Source of the DNA: an uncultured Pseudomonadales bacterium
GTDB taxonomy: Bacteria > Pseudomonadota > Gammaproteobacteria > Pseudomonadales > Pseudohongiellaceae
Length of the DNA: 64,000 nucleotides
Direction: 5' to 3'
Assembly: GCA_943789485.1 (NCBI GenBank)
Contig: CALSUH010000010.1
Coordinates: 1 to 64,000 of the forward strand
In this document: positions 29,740 to 38,708 of the stretch, one piece after another
Position numbering within the stretch: the first letter of the stretch is position 1
Layout: every line of letters begins with the position of its first letter
Program-made: the position numbers and the translations under genes
Notes under the pieces: model-generated
Seen by the model: the letters and a program-made list of their open reading frames with translations, nothing else
Database searches by the model: none
Told to the model about the DNA's origin: nothing

Positions 29740-31197
29740 ATGGCACAGGTAATAAATACCAATATTGCGTCTTTAAACGCACAGAGAAACCTGAACACGT
29801 CTCAGGGTATGCTTGGCACTTCGTTGCAGCGTCTGTCATCTGGTCTGCGTATTAACAGCGCCAAGGATGATGCAGCAGGGCTAGCTATTTCCGAACGTTT
29901 CACAGCACAGATTCGTGGTCTTAATCAGGCTGCGCGTAACTCAAATGACGGTATCTCTCTAGCACAAACTGCTGAGGGTTCGCTGGGCGAGCTAACCAAC
30001 AACTTACAGCGTATTCGTGAGCTGGGCGTGCAGTCATCAAATGCGACCAACAGTGCATCTGACCGGGTGGCAATGCAGGCTGAGGTTACTCAGCTGCTAG
30101 CGGAAGTTAACCGTGTTTCTGCTCAAACCAACTTCAACGGCGTTGCTCTATTGGATGGGACTTTCTTAACCCAGGCCTTCCAAGTGGGTGCTAACGTAGG
30201 TGAGACTATTTCGGTTTCTAGCATCATCGATGCAACAACATCCGGCCTGGGCCTGACGGCGACTTCCGCTACAAGCACAGCCGGTACAGCGGTTACAGGC
30301 GCTGTTGCTGGGCACCGGTGACTTGACGATCAATGGCGCTGCCGTCGCCGCTGCTGCTGACGGGCGCGAAGGCTGTTGCGGCTGCAATTGCAGCAGCTGG
30401 AACTGCAGGCCATGTGACTGTGGCTGCATCAGCATCAACTTCAGTTACCTTGGGCGCTTTCACAGCGGGTGCCGCTGGTGCTGGTACGAGTCAATACTTA
30501 TGCTTTAACCGTCGCTGGCGTAGAGTCTTGGTACAGTTACTGCCGCCAGTGTCCGCAGCGACTGCAACTAATTTAGATACAGCGCTGAGCTGCCGCTACG
30601 GTTGGCAAGCCGATCTCGCATTGCTGCGGGTATTACTGTCCACTGGTACTTTTGCGGGTGGTAGACATCACTTTTACAGACGCCGATGGCGACGATATAC
30701 TCATCGCTGAAGTCGTAAGTGATGGTTCTGGTGGTGCGGATTCGTATGCCGTAGATCCTGCTTTCGCAGTAGGCGTTGGTAATACCGTCGGTTCAGTCGC
30801 CGTCACCAGCACCAATGAAGATCTAGTGATCGCCGGAACAGGTGTAGCGCTAGCTGGCTTAACAGCCGCCACTACAACCTCTGACCCGGCGGTGGACCAG
30901 AACGTACTTACTGTAGCCGATGCTGGTAGCCTTATCACAGCGGTTGATACGGCACTTGATCTGGTTAACAGTGCCCGAGGTACCTTGGGTGCGGTACAAA
31001 ATCGCTTCGAATCGGTTGTAACCAGCTTGCAGATATCCACTGAAAGCCTCTCTGCTGCTCGCTCACGAATTCAGGATACTGACTTCGCGGCGGAAACGGC
31101 GAACCTGACTAAGGCGCAGATTCTGCAACAGGCGGGTATTGCGATGATCGCCCAGGCGAATTCGCTGCCGCAGAACGTTTTAAGTCTTCTTCAGTAA
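29740..31197 (+). pseudogene. fliC: Flagellin with frame-disrupted central region (true pseudogene or sequence error)
   Basis: N-terminal D0/D1 intact in 29740..30321 ([54 protein letters not shown]); C-terminal D1/D0 intact in 30652..31197 (...SRIQDTDFAAETANLTKAQILQQAGIAMIAQANSLPQNVLSLLQ); flagellin-like peptides between them alternate among all three frames. Confidence 0.9.
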
Positions 31198-31217
31198 TGA
31201 ACAAGCGTTGAAACAGA

Positions 31218-31253
31218 CAAAGGTGTAGTCTCAAGATAGGGGCTGCACCTTTG
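31218..31253 (+). terminator. Hairpin downstream of flagellin
   Basis: caaaggtgtag / ctgcacctttg arms (one G:U-compatible mismatch); no strong U tract. Confidence 0.45.
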
Positions 31254-31317
31254 CCGCTTAACTACTTAAATCACGCAGTCAAAGAAATCCGCTTACAGTG
31301 TTACAGTACAAGCAGGC

Positions 31318-31349
31318 GAATCAAAGAATCAAAGAATCAAGGAATCAAA
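31318..31349. repeat. Four 8-bp tandem units between fliC and flaG
   Basis: gaatcaaa gaatcaaa gaatcaag gaatcaaa. Confidence 0.8.
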
Positions 31350-31462
31350 GAAAGGAACAATACAGCGAATCAGGCTTAGCAAAGCCTATTACAGTCAGAC
31401 ATAATTTAACAAACGTTACGTGAGTATTCTCTTACCTTGAGTCACAAACGGAGGCAAAGGTA

Positions 31463-31876
31463 ATGACACCACCAATTAACAGATTGGAACTAGCATCTAC
31501 TGCTCCGCGTACTGACAGAGTGTCATCCGGAGAGGAGTCGGCACAGCGGCAAGGAATTGCCGCCAGCGGAAACAACCTGCCTGCGGCAAAGGCGGCCACG
31601 GCTAAGGCTGAGGCGGTCAGCACTGGCAAGAAAGAACTGGATAGGGCTGTAAAAGATGTCTCCAGTTTTGTGCAAAATTTGGCCCGGGACCTAAATTTCC
31701 GTGTTGACGAGGACACGGAAAAATTTGTGGTTACCGTCATAGACAGTACTACAGGCGAAGTAGTACGGCAGATTCCCACGGAAGAGGTGATGGCCATTTC
31801 CAAGCAGATAGCTGAAATCCAAGACCATTCAACAATGGATGGAGCGCGAGGCATCTTGTTTCAAGGTGATGCCTGA
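31463..31876 (+). CDS. flaG: FlaG family flagellar protein
   Basis: DLNFRVDEDTEKFVVTVIDSTTGEVVRQIPTEEVMAISKQIAE. Confidence 0.93.
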   Translation: MTPPINRLELASTAPRTDRVSSGEESAQRQGIAASGNNLPAAKAATAKAEAVSTGKKELDRAVKDVSSFVQNLARDLNFRVDEDTEKFVVTVIDSTTGEVVRQIPTEEVMAISKQIAEIQDHSTMDGARGILFQGDA

Positions 31877-31913
31877 GGGCTTTAGTGAAGGGGTTTTGAA
31901 TCGCCCCAGCCAT

Positions 31914-31929
31914 TGGCATGCATATTGCA
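31914..31929 (+). promoter_or_regulatory. Sigma-54 -24/-12 promoter element upstream of fliD
   Basis: TGGCATGCATATTGCA. Confidence 0.65.
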
Positions 31930-32044
31930 ATTTCAAGGAGTTGGTATAAATAGTAACAACTGACAACCGCAGAATTTCAGCTAGATGGCAAAAGCAGGCC
32001 TAGGTGCAGTGCAGGCAGGCGACAGTATGCAGGTGTAGTATTCT

Positions 32045-34075
32045 ATGATTACAGCGACTGGATTGGGCTCTGGCCTCGATATTAACGCCCTGGTTAGTGG
32101 GCTGGTTGCCAGTGAGCGGGCCGGCAGCGATCTGCAGTTAGATCGGGAAAGCAGTCGCTACACCTCAAAATTTTCTGCATTGGGCTCTCTTAAGGGTTCC
32201 CTTGCCAGCTTCCAATCGTCACTGGGCAGCCTCGACACCCTCACTAACTACAGCAAGAACATGGCTAGCAGTTCAGCCAGTACCGAGCTTTCGGTTACTG
32301 CCGACAGCACAGCCATTGCCAATAATTACTCAGTGCAGGTCAGTCAGCTTGCCGTTTCCCATTCGTTGGCCAGTATTGCCGTGGCCGATACCGATACCAC
32401 CGCTCTAGGCACTGGCACCCTGACTATTCGTCGAGGCACCACCGACTATGTGCCCGGCACCGATACTTACAATAGCTTTGCTCTAAATGCTGATGTGGGT
32501 GTGGCGAACATCACCATCGATGGCACTAACAATACCCTGGCAGGCATCATGGCGGCGATTAACGACGCCAATGTTGGTGTTAACGCAGCCGTAGTCAATG
32601 ACGGCGGCGGTTTTAGATTGCTGCTGACCTCAGCGGACACCGGTGAGGTCAGCAGCCTGGAAATTACTGTTGCCGATGACGACGGCACTCATGACAACCT
32701 TGATGGTTTGTCACGCTTTGCTTTCAACTTGGCAGCGACCAATTTAGAGCAGACGGTCGCGGCAGGCGATGCAGCTTTTACTGTCAACGGCTTGGCAGTG
32801 AGCAGTGCCAGTAACACGGTGACCTCAGCCATCCCCGGGGTTAGCCTCAACTTGAATCAGGTGAGCACGGCGCCTATTACTGTTTCCGTAGAGGCGGATT
32901 TTTCCACTATCGAGGCCGGTGTCGCCGGCTTTATCGCAGGCTACAATCAATTTGTTACTACCGCGAATACGCTATCCTCTTACGATGTTGAAAATAATAT
33001 TGCGGCAGCGCTAGTCGGTGATTTTACCCTGCGCTCCATAAACGGCCAGGTTGATAGCATTCTGCGTGGTGCTGTGGCTGGACTTTCCAGCACACTTAAC
33101 AACCTTGCTGCGCTAGGCATCACCACCGGCAGTGACGGTACCCTGACGCTGGATAGCGCTACGCTCACTGCTGCGTTGGTGGCAGATCCAACCGAGGTAG
33201 CGCAGCTGTTTGCTGCCATCGGTGTGGCGGATGATGGGGATGTCAGTTTCAGTGGCGCGACTAGCGACACAACAGCAGGTGATTATTCGGTCAATATCAC
33301 GACCCTGGCCAGTGCTGGAGTACTCACCGGCAGTTCGGCATTGCCGAACTTTGGTGGTGGCGGCACGCTAGTCATCTCAGCCGGCAACGATAATTATACT
33401 GTTGAAGTGAATGGCGTCAGTAGCGGTGAGTTGACCCTCACCGCGGGCACTTACACCAGTGGGGCTTCTCTGGCTAATGAGATTCAGGCGCAAATTAACG
33501 GAGCTAGCGCTTTGGTTGATGCGGGTATTACGGTGGCGGTCAGCTATGACAGTGGCAGTGATTCGATTGCTATTACCTCCAATACCCTGGGCGCTGAATC
33601 CTCAGTCAATATTCTTGCCGCTGAAGCGGCTGACATCGGTTTGAGTGCAGTATCTGGCACCGATGGTGTCAATGTTGCCGGTAGCATCGCGGGCATCACA
33701 GCCACGGGTGTCGGCAATGTGCTAACTGGAGCTGCAGGTTCCGGTGCGCAAGGGTTGAGCTTAGTTATTGGCGGCACCACAACCGGTAGTCGCGGCAATG
33801 TTAATTTCACCCGAGGCCTTTCCAATCAGCTGGATAATTTTCTTGGGCAGATATTGCAGGCCGACGGTCCACTGGAATCCAGACTGGATAGCTATGAAGA
33901 AAGGCTGGAAGACGTGACGGAACGCCGCGCTGCGCTGGAGCTGAAATGGGCCATCGTGGAAGCGCGCTATGCTACTCAGTTTAACGCCCTCGATGGTTTG
34001 CTGGCTAGCCTGAATACCACTAGCACCTATCTGGAAACCCAGTTTGAAAGCCTAGTACAACCGAATTCAACCTAA
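32045..34075 (+). CDS. fliD: Flagellar filament cap protein FliD
   Basis: ITATGLGSGLDINALVSGLVASER; FliD C-terminal RLDSYEERLEDVTERRAALELKWAIVEARYATQFNALDGLLASLNTTSTYLETQF. Confidence 0.95.
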   Translation: MITATGLGSGLDINALVSGLVASERAGSDLQLDRESSRYTSKFSALGSLKGSLASFQSSLGSLDTLTNYSKNMASSSASTELSVTADSTAIANNYSVQVSQLAVSHSLASIAVADTDTTALGTGTLTIRRGTTDYVPGTDTYNSFALNADVGVANITIDGTNNTLAGIMAAINDANVGVNAAVVNDGGGFRLLLTSADTGEVSSLEITVADDDGTHDNLDGLSRFAFNLAATNLEQTVAAGDAAFTVNGLAVSSASNTVTSAIPGVSLNLNQVSTAPITVSVEADFSTIEAGVAGFIAGYNQFVTTANTLSSYDVENNIAAALVGDFTLRSINGQVDSILRGAVAGLSSTLNNLAALGITTGSDGTLTLDSATLTAALVADPTEVAQLFAAIGVADDGDVSFSGATSDTTAGDYSVNITTLASAGVLTGSSALPNFGGGGTLVISAGNDNYTVEVNGVSSGELTLTAGTYTSGASLANEIQAQINGASALVDAGITVAVSYDSGSDSIAITSNTLGAESSVNILAAEAADIGLSAVSGTDGVNVAGSIAGITATGVGNVLTGAAGSGAQGLSLVIGGTTTGSRGNVNFTRGLSNQLDNFLGQILQADGPLESRLDSYEERLEDVTERRAALELKWAIVEARYATQFNALDGLLASLNTTSTYLETQFESLVQPNST

Positions 34076-34179
34076 GTTAACCTAAGTTGAACCTAATTGA
34101 ACCGAAGAGTAGGGCACGATCACATCAACCCTGAATTCACATTATTAATTGCCGCCATGGCAAAACACAGGAGACAGCA

Positions 34180-34575
34180 ATGTACAATCATTCAGCACTT
34201 AGTCAATACCAGAAAGTGGGATTGGAAAGCAAAATAGCCGCTAGCAATCCCCACGGTCTGGTCGCCATGTTATTGGATGGCGCATTGGAAAAACTGGCTA
34301 GGGCCTCTGGCTTTATAGAGCGCGGAGATGTTTCCGCACAGGGTGCGGCCATCAGTGGTGCCATTAATATTATTGATAGCCTGCGGGCGAGTCTGGATAT
34401 TGATAAAGGTGGAGAGATCGCCCAGGGTTTGAATTCGCTGTATGACTATATGGAGCGTCGTCTGTTAGAGGCCAATATAAAAAGTGACAGTGCTATCGTC
34501 GCCGAGGTAGTTTCGCTGATTAGCCAGATCAAATCAGCTTGGGATGCAATTCCCAGTGCCGCAGAAAGTGCCTAG
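34180..34575 (+). CDS. fliS: Flagellin chaperone FliS
   Basis: SALSQYQKVGLESKIAASNPHGLVAMLLDGALEKLARA. Confidence 0.96.
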   Translation: MYNHSALSQYQKVGLESKIAASNPHGLVAMLLDGALEKLARASGFIERGDVSAQGAAISGAINIIDSLRASLDIDKGGEIAQGLNSLYDYMERRLLEANIKSDSAIVAEVVSLISQIKSAWDAIPSAAESA

Positions 34576-34945
34576 TTTGCAATTGATTGCCAACACGCCA
34601 CCGAACGATGAGCACCAGCGCGAGGCTCTGCAGCGCCAGAATCGCTTGCAGCTGGCCGCTTTGCTGCGTGCCACTGAAGAGATGCTAATCTGTGCCCAGC
34701 AGGGTGATTGGGAGTCGGTGGAAGAGCTGGAACATGCTAGAAAGCAAGACTTGGTAGTCTCCTTTGAAAACAACGCCCACGAGAACTCCGCGGTGATTGT
34801 AGAGGCGCTTGCTACTTTGGTGTATCTCAACAAACAAATATTTACATTGGTAATGCAGGCTAAACAGGAATTGATCAGCAGCCAGCAAGGTTTGCAGCAA
34901 GGCAAGTCCGCGGTGCAAAGCTACGAGAGCCATCAAGATATTTAG
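34544..34945 (+). CDS. fliT: FliT-like flagellar chaperone
   Basis: Helical ~133 aa protein immediately after fliS with slight overlap; start uncertain. Confidence 0.6.
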   Translation: MQFPVPQKVPSLQLIANTPPNDEHQREALQRQNRLQLAALLRATEEMLICAQQGDWESVEELEHARKQDLVVSFENNAHENSAVIVEALATLVYLNKQIFTLVMQAKQELISSQQGLQQGKSAVQSYESHQDI

Positions 34946-34995
34946 CAAATCGCATTTATTTTGACTTTGTAGGAAAAATTCCCTAAAAGAGAGCT

Positions 34996-35556
34996 TTGGA
35001 TCTAAAAACTAGGGGAGCAAACTTGGATATCACTGATGAAGGGCTAGTGCTTACGGACAGGCTGCCAGTATCTGTGCAAGTTCTCGATACCCTGCCTGAA
35101 AAATACGAATTGGCGGTGGCTGACCAAGAGAATGAAAGCTTCTTAAAGACCAGCCTGGTCTGGCAGGAGCCGGTGGATTTGGATGACTTAGATCAAGTGG
35201 GGCAAGAGCTCAGGCGGCAGGATCTCAAGATCAGTTTGTTGCTGGAAATGATGAGCGAGTTACTGGCTCAGAACAATACAATCCCTAAGCCGCGCAAATT
35301 AAAATTATCTACCAAGGGCCTGGCCTTTGGCAGCGGCACAGTTGAACTGAATGCAGGCCAGCAGGTCAGCGTGATGATCTATATCGTGCCCTCGTTTCCC
35401 AAGGCGCTGAAGTTATACGGTGAAATTCACAAGAGCGAAGACGGTAAAGTAACCATGGTCGCGTTCGAGGGTGTGAGTCAGAATGTGAAGGATGCTCTGG
35501 ATAAACTCATCTTCCGCCATCACCGCCGGGAAGTTGCCATGGTGCGTCGTCTGTAG
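34996..35556 (+). CDS. PilZ-like protein, divergent (TTG start)
   Basis: LKLSTKGLAFGSGTVELNAGQQVSVMIYI... resembles the PilZ core and the 51993..52685 protein (VSLSGCGIAFSCEEQVAKDSKLALLLAL); no RxxxR box seen. Confidence 0.5.
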   Translation: MDLKTRGANLDITDEGLVLTDRLPVSVQVLDTLPEKYELAVADQENESFLKTSLVWQEPVDLDDLDQVGQELRRQDLKISLLLEMMSELLAQNNTIPKPRKLKLSTKGLAFGSGTVELNAGQQVSVMIYIVPSFPKALKLYGEIHKSEDGKVTMVAFEGVSQNVKDALDKLIFRHHRREVAMVRRL

Positions 35557-35647
35557 TTGATTCACGGCGACTAAAGACGACATCAAGCGTCTTGCCTTAG
35601 GCAGAACCGGCTAGGCATTTGCCCCAGCCGTAGCCGGTGGGCCAAAA

Positions 35648-36082
35648 TCAGAGACTTCGTGCTCTTTCTTCTAAGCTAATAATATCGGTAATTTGCAGGC
35701 CAAAGCGCTCGTCGGCAAGCACTACGACACCGTGTGCGATCAATGCGCCATTGACTCGGATATCCAAAGGCTCATCCAGCAATCTTTCAAGCTCGATGAT
35801 CGAGCCTTCCTGGGTATTCAATAACTCGGTTAAAGTCATTTTGGTCCGTCCCACCTCGATAGAAAGAGACACGGGCACCTTGAGTAGGGCGTTAATATTG
35901 ACGTCTTTGCCGCTCAGTGACTTGGCGATGTCTTCTGCGGTTTCTAAGCTTGCAGCTTCATCTGGGCTTGCTTGGGCAGCAGTTTCGCTTTCGGTGTCCC
36001 CGGCAGCAGCAGCTGGCTCCTGCGCTGCTTGCGGCGCTGAACTGGCTTCATCGGAGGCTGTGTCTTCGTTCTCTTCGCTCAT
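35648..36082 (-). CDS. FliN-family switch protein (copy 2) with acidic/Ala-rich N-terminus
   Basis: LLKVPVSLSIEVGRTKMTLTELLNTQEGSIIELERLLDEPLDIRVNGALIAHGVVVLADERFGLQITDI. Confidence 0.9.
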   Translation of the reverse strand: MSEENEDTASDEASSAPQAAQEPAAAAGDTESETAAQASPDEAASLETAEDIAKSLSGKDVNINALLKVPVSLSIEVGRTKMTLTELLNTQEGSIIELERLLDEPLDIRVNGALIAHGVVVLADERFGLQITDIISLEERARSL

Positions 36083-36132
36083 TCTGGCATCCTAAGTGTC
36101 CGGTGGTCGTACAGGCTGATTCTTGAGTCAGT

Positions 36133-36606
36133 CTACTGCATGACGAAATTAGTGATAAATATTTGACCTTGATCGGCAATCTGCAAGGAATCGTAGTCGC
36201 TGATAATTTGATTAATAGCCAGCAACATCTGGCGGCGCAGCTGCTCTTTTCCTTCCAGTGAGCTGAGCTTGTCAAACTGTTGATCGCTCAGTAGCAGAAT
36301 CAGTGAATTCCTAACCGCCGGCATGTGCCGTTCGATCAAGTCTAGAACTTGCTGGTCCGGGTGCATTGCTACCAGCGCTACTTGCAGGTAGCGTAGTTCA
36401 CCAAGATGGGTGAAATTCACAACAAATGGAGGCTCGAGTTGAAGATAGATTGCGCCACTACCGGCTTCGGTACTGGCTGTTGCTGGGTTATCAGATTCGC
36501 TCTCGAGTCCAATTGTTTCCATTATTGAAATATAGCCTAGGGCATTTGCAATGGACAAGCAGCCGCCCGCTAGTAGAAACAGCACAAAGAAAGTCTTCTT
36601 GTTCAT
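36133..36606 (-). CDS. fliL: FliL-family basal-body protein (copy 1)
   Basis: N-terminal TM; YLQLEPPFVVNFTHLGELRYLQVALVAM...NSLILLLSDQQFDKLSSLEGKEQLRRQML. Confidence 0.88.
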   Translation of the reverse strand: MNKKTFFVLFLLAGGCLSIANALGYISIMETIGLESESDNPATASTEAGSGAIYLQLEPPFVVNFTHLGELRYLQVALVAMHPDQQVLDLIERHMPAVRNSLILLLSDQQFDKLSSLEGKEQLRRQMLLAINQIISDYDSLQIADQGQIFITNFVMQ

Positions 36607-36639
36607 TAATTACCCTATCAACTGGCTAGGAGCATCCCT

Positions 36640-38124
36640 CTAAACGTAGTGATCAACCTGACTTGAGCTGATCCGCCGAATAGGCAAAGACTGATCCTCT
36701 GCGAGTACGCCAAAATCTCTATTAGCTATATCGCCGCTTCGGCGCTGTTCTTGACCCGATTGCTTGTCTGATAGATCTTTCTGAGAGACGTCACTTTGCT
36801 CTAACTGGAGGCCGCTGTTATTGAGCAACTCTCTGAGTCTGGGCATGGCTGATTCAATCAGTTCTTTTGCTGCTGCGTTACTGGTAATGAAGCTGACCTT
36901 AGTCTGATTCTCTTCGGTGATAATTTTGATCTCCATAGCGCCCAATTCAGCAGGGTGTAACTTGAGTTCTGCAGAAGACAGTTTGACGTTGCTCATCCAG
37001 CGAACGCGATCGCCAACCTGATTACTCCAGTTAGTGCTACCTGCTGGGGAGTCTATAACGAAACTGGAACTACTCTCCAATCCGGTGCCCGACGGCAGGC
37101 GCGCGGCATCGCTTCTTACTGGTGCGTTCAGCCCTGCTAGGTCGTTATTGGCTGCCGCTGATGTGGCAGCATTAATTTGTTGTTTAGACGCAGCAGGGGG
37201 CGAGTCTGCCAGCAGAATAGGGCCTTGGGGGCTGGTATCAAAGATTTGACTAAACAGGCCGGCCTTATTAGCTACTGTGTTTCGAAAACCGTCAATAGCT
37301 AGAATCGATTCACTCTTAGCTGGCAACTCAGGCTCGGTGCTGCGGCTTGCCAAAGTTAAGCCAGACTGCCCTTGGGTATCGGCTCTCTCGCTTACCGATA
37401 GCATTTGCTTTAGCGTCTGGCTGACCGTTTGCGGGTTGGCTATGACACTGGCAGGCAGTACCTTTTGCAGTGGGTCCGCACTGATCTCCTTGATTGTCAC
37501 GGGTCGTCTGTCTTGCAAATTCAGGGTCTGGGTCAGAAGATCCCTGGTTAGACCTACAGGCAAGGTCTTGCCGCTTGAGGACGCAATATTGCCGCTTGGG
37601 GGCATATTGTTGCCGTTTGCGGCCCCGTTCAAGGCAAGCTGGGCCGCCTTATTGTCTGCTAGCTGTAGCTGGGTAAGTTCTGTTGCGCCCGTGACAGCGA
37701 TAAGCTCGGACTTGGTTATGAGATCTTGCTCGGATGCCGATGCGTCAACAGCAGCGCCGGCTTCTAAAAATGTGCCGTTTAGGGTTTTCGATAGCGCGCT
37801 GTTGTCTGTGTCTAAGGATTCTAAGTCACTAATAATAGTAGATAAATCTGAAAGTGGAGCGAGTACCGAGGGATCCTTCAAAGCGGTGCTGGCGATACTG
37901 AGTTGATCGGCCTCTATGCTTCGAATTGTGTTCAGCGTAGTGTCATCAAACCCAGAGAGCTCGGCGGATTCCCGCGGTTTTTCGGTCTCGACGTGTAATT
38001 TTCCACTAAGAATGGCACTAAAATCAGCTTCTGCATCTGCAGTGGGTTCGCGCCCGGGGTTAGGCGTTGCCTGTGGCCCTGCGTCCAAAGTCTCTGTAAG
38101 GCCTAAGCCTAGAGTAAAGTTCAT
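36640..38124 (-). CDS. fliK: Flagellar hook-length control protein FliK
   Basis: C-terminal ELKLHPAELGAMEIKIITEENQTKVSFITSNAAAKELIESAMPRLRELLNNSGLQLEQSDV. Confidence 0.93.
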   Translation of the reverse strand: MNFTLGLGLTETLDAGPQATPNPGREPTADAEADFSAILSGKLHVETEKPRESAELSGFDDTTLNTIRSIEADQLSIASTALKDPSVLAPLSDLSTIISDLESLDTDNSALSKTLNGTFLEAGAAVDASASEQDLITKSELIAVTGATELTQLQLADNKAAQLALNGAANGNNMPPSGNIASSSGKTLPVGLTRDLLTQTLNLQDRRPVTIKEISADPLQKVLPASVIANPQTVSQTLKQMLSVSERADTQGQSGLTLASRSTEPELPAKSESILAIDGFRNTVANKAGLFSQIFDTSPQGPILLADSPPAASKQQINAATSAAANNDLAGLNAPVRSDAARLPSGTGLESSSSFVIDSPAGSTNWSNQVGDRVRWMSNVKLSSAELKLHPAELGAMEIKIITEENQTKVSFITSNAAAKELIESAMPRLRELLNNSGLQLEQSDVSQKDLSDKQSGQEQRRSGDIANRDFGVLAEDQSLPIRRISSSQVDHYV

Positions 38125-38179
38125 AACTGCTCGCGTTTTTATGATTCAGGCGGCGTATTTGCCGAGTACTCTAGTACAA

Positions 38180-38195
38180 AGCAATAGCTATGCCA
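38180..38195 (-). promoter_or_regulatory. Sigma-54 -24/-12 promoter element upstream of fliK
   Basis: Minus strand TGGCATAGCTATTGCT, ~56 bp upstream of fliK. Confidence 0.65.
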
Positions 38196-38211
38196 GAAAT
38201 GAAAAAAGCGT

Positions 38212-38667
38212 TTAAAGCTTCAGCTGGGCCCGGTTTAGAACATACAGTCTAGATGCCAGCTCGTCGTTTTCTTTCTGCTCATTCGCTCTCACAACGCGCT
38301 CTTCTTGCGCTTTAATGTTCTCGGCGGCTCGGGTCATGGAGGTGACAGCGCGTTTCTTGTCTAACCAATTCTGCTGGCTTGAATCTACCTGCTGGGAACT
38401 GCGATTGACGACCTTAGCCTGGTCGTTGATGGCGGTATCGAGCATGGAGAAGAAGCGATGATAATCATCCATCAGGGTGGCGCTGGCTGAATTTTGCAGT
38501 TTTGCCTGCAGGCGTTGTTGATACTCCTGGCGGTAGAGTTTCAACTGTTCCAGCTGCTGTTCCTGCTGCTGGTGTTGACTCCTAGCGCAGTTCAACAGCG
38601 CACCGGCCTGTTGTTCGTGGCTCTGATTGATATCGGCTATTTTTTCTATGCGGGTTGAGCGTTTCAC
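38212..38667 (-). CDS. fliJ: Flagellar export chaperone FliJ
   Basis: Coiled-coil ~150 aa protein directly after fliI. Confidence 0.85.
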   Translation of the reverse strand: MKRSTRIEKIADINQSHEQQAGALLNCARSQHQQQEQQLEQLKLYRQEYQQRLQAKLQNSASATLMDDYHRFFSMLDTAINDQAKVVNRSSQQVDSSQQNWLDKKRAVTSMTRAAENIKAQEERVVRANEQKENDELASRLYVLNRAQLKL

Positions 38668-38708
38668 TGTGTCTTCCTGTTTGCTTTGCCTGACTCGAAT
38701 TTAATGTC

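Noticed and set aside
29281-31350. Short tandem repeats considered as a CRISPR array
   Set aside because: Units are 8-9 bp with no unique spacers; no cas genes in the window.
37277-37906. 209-aa plus-strand ORF over fliK
   Set aside because: Shadow ORF antisense to fliK.
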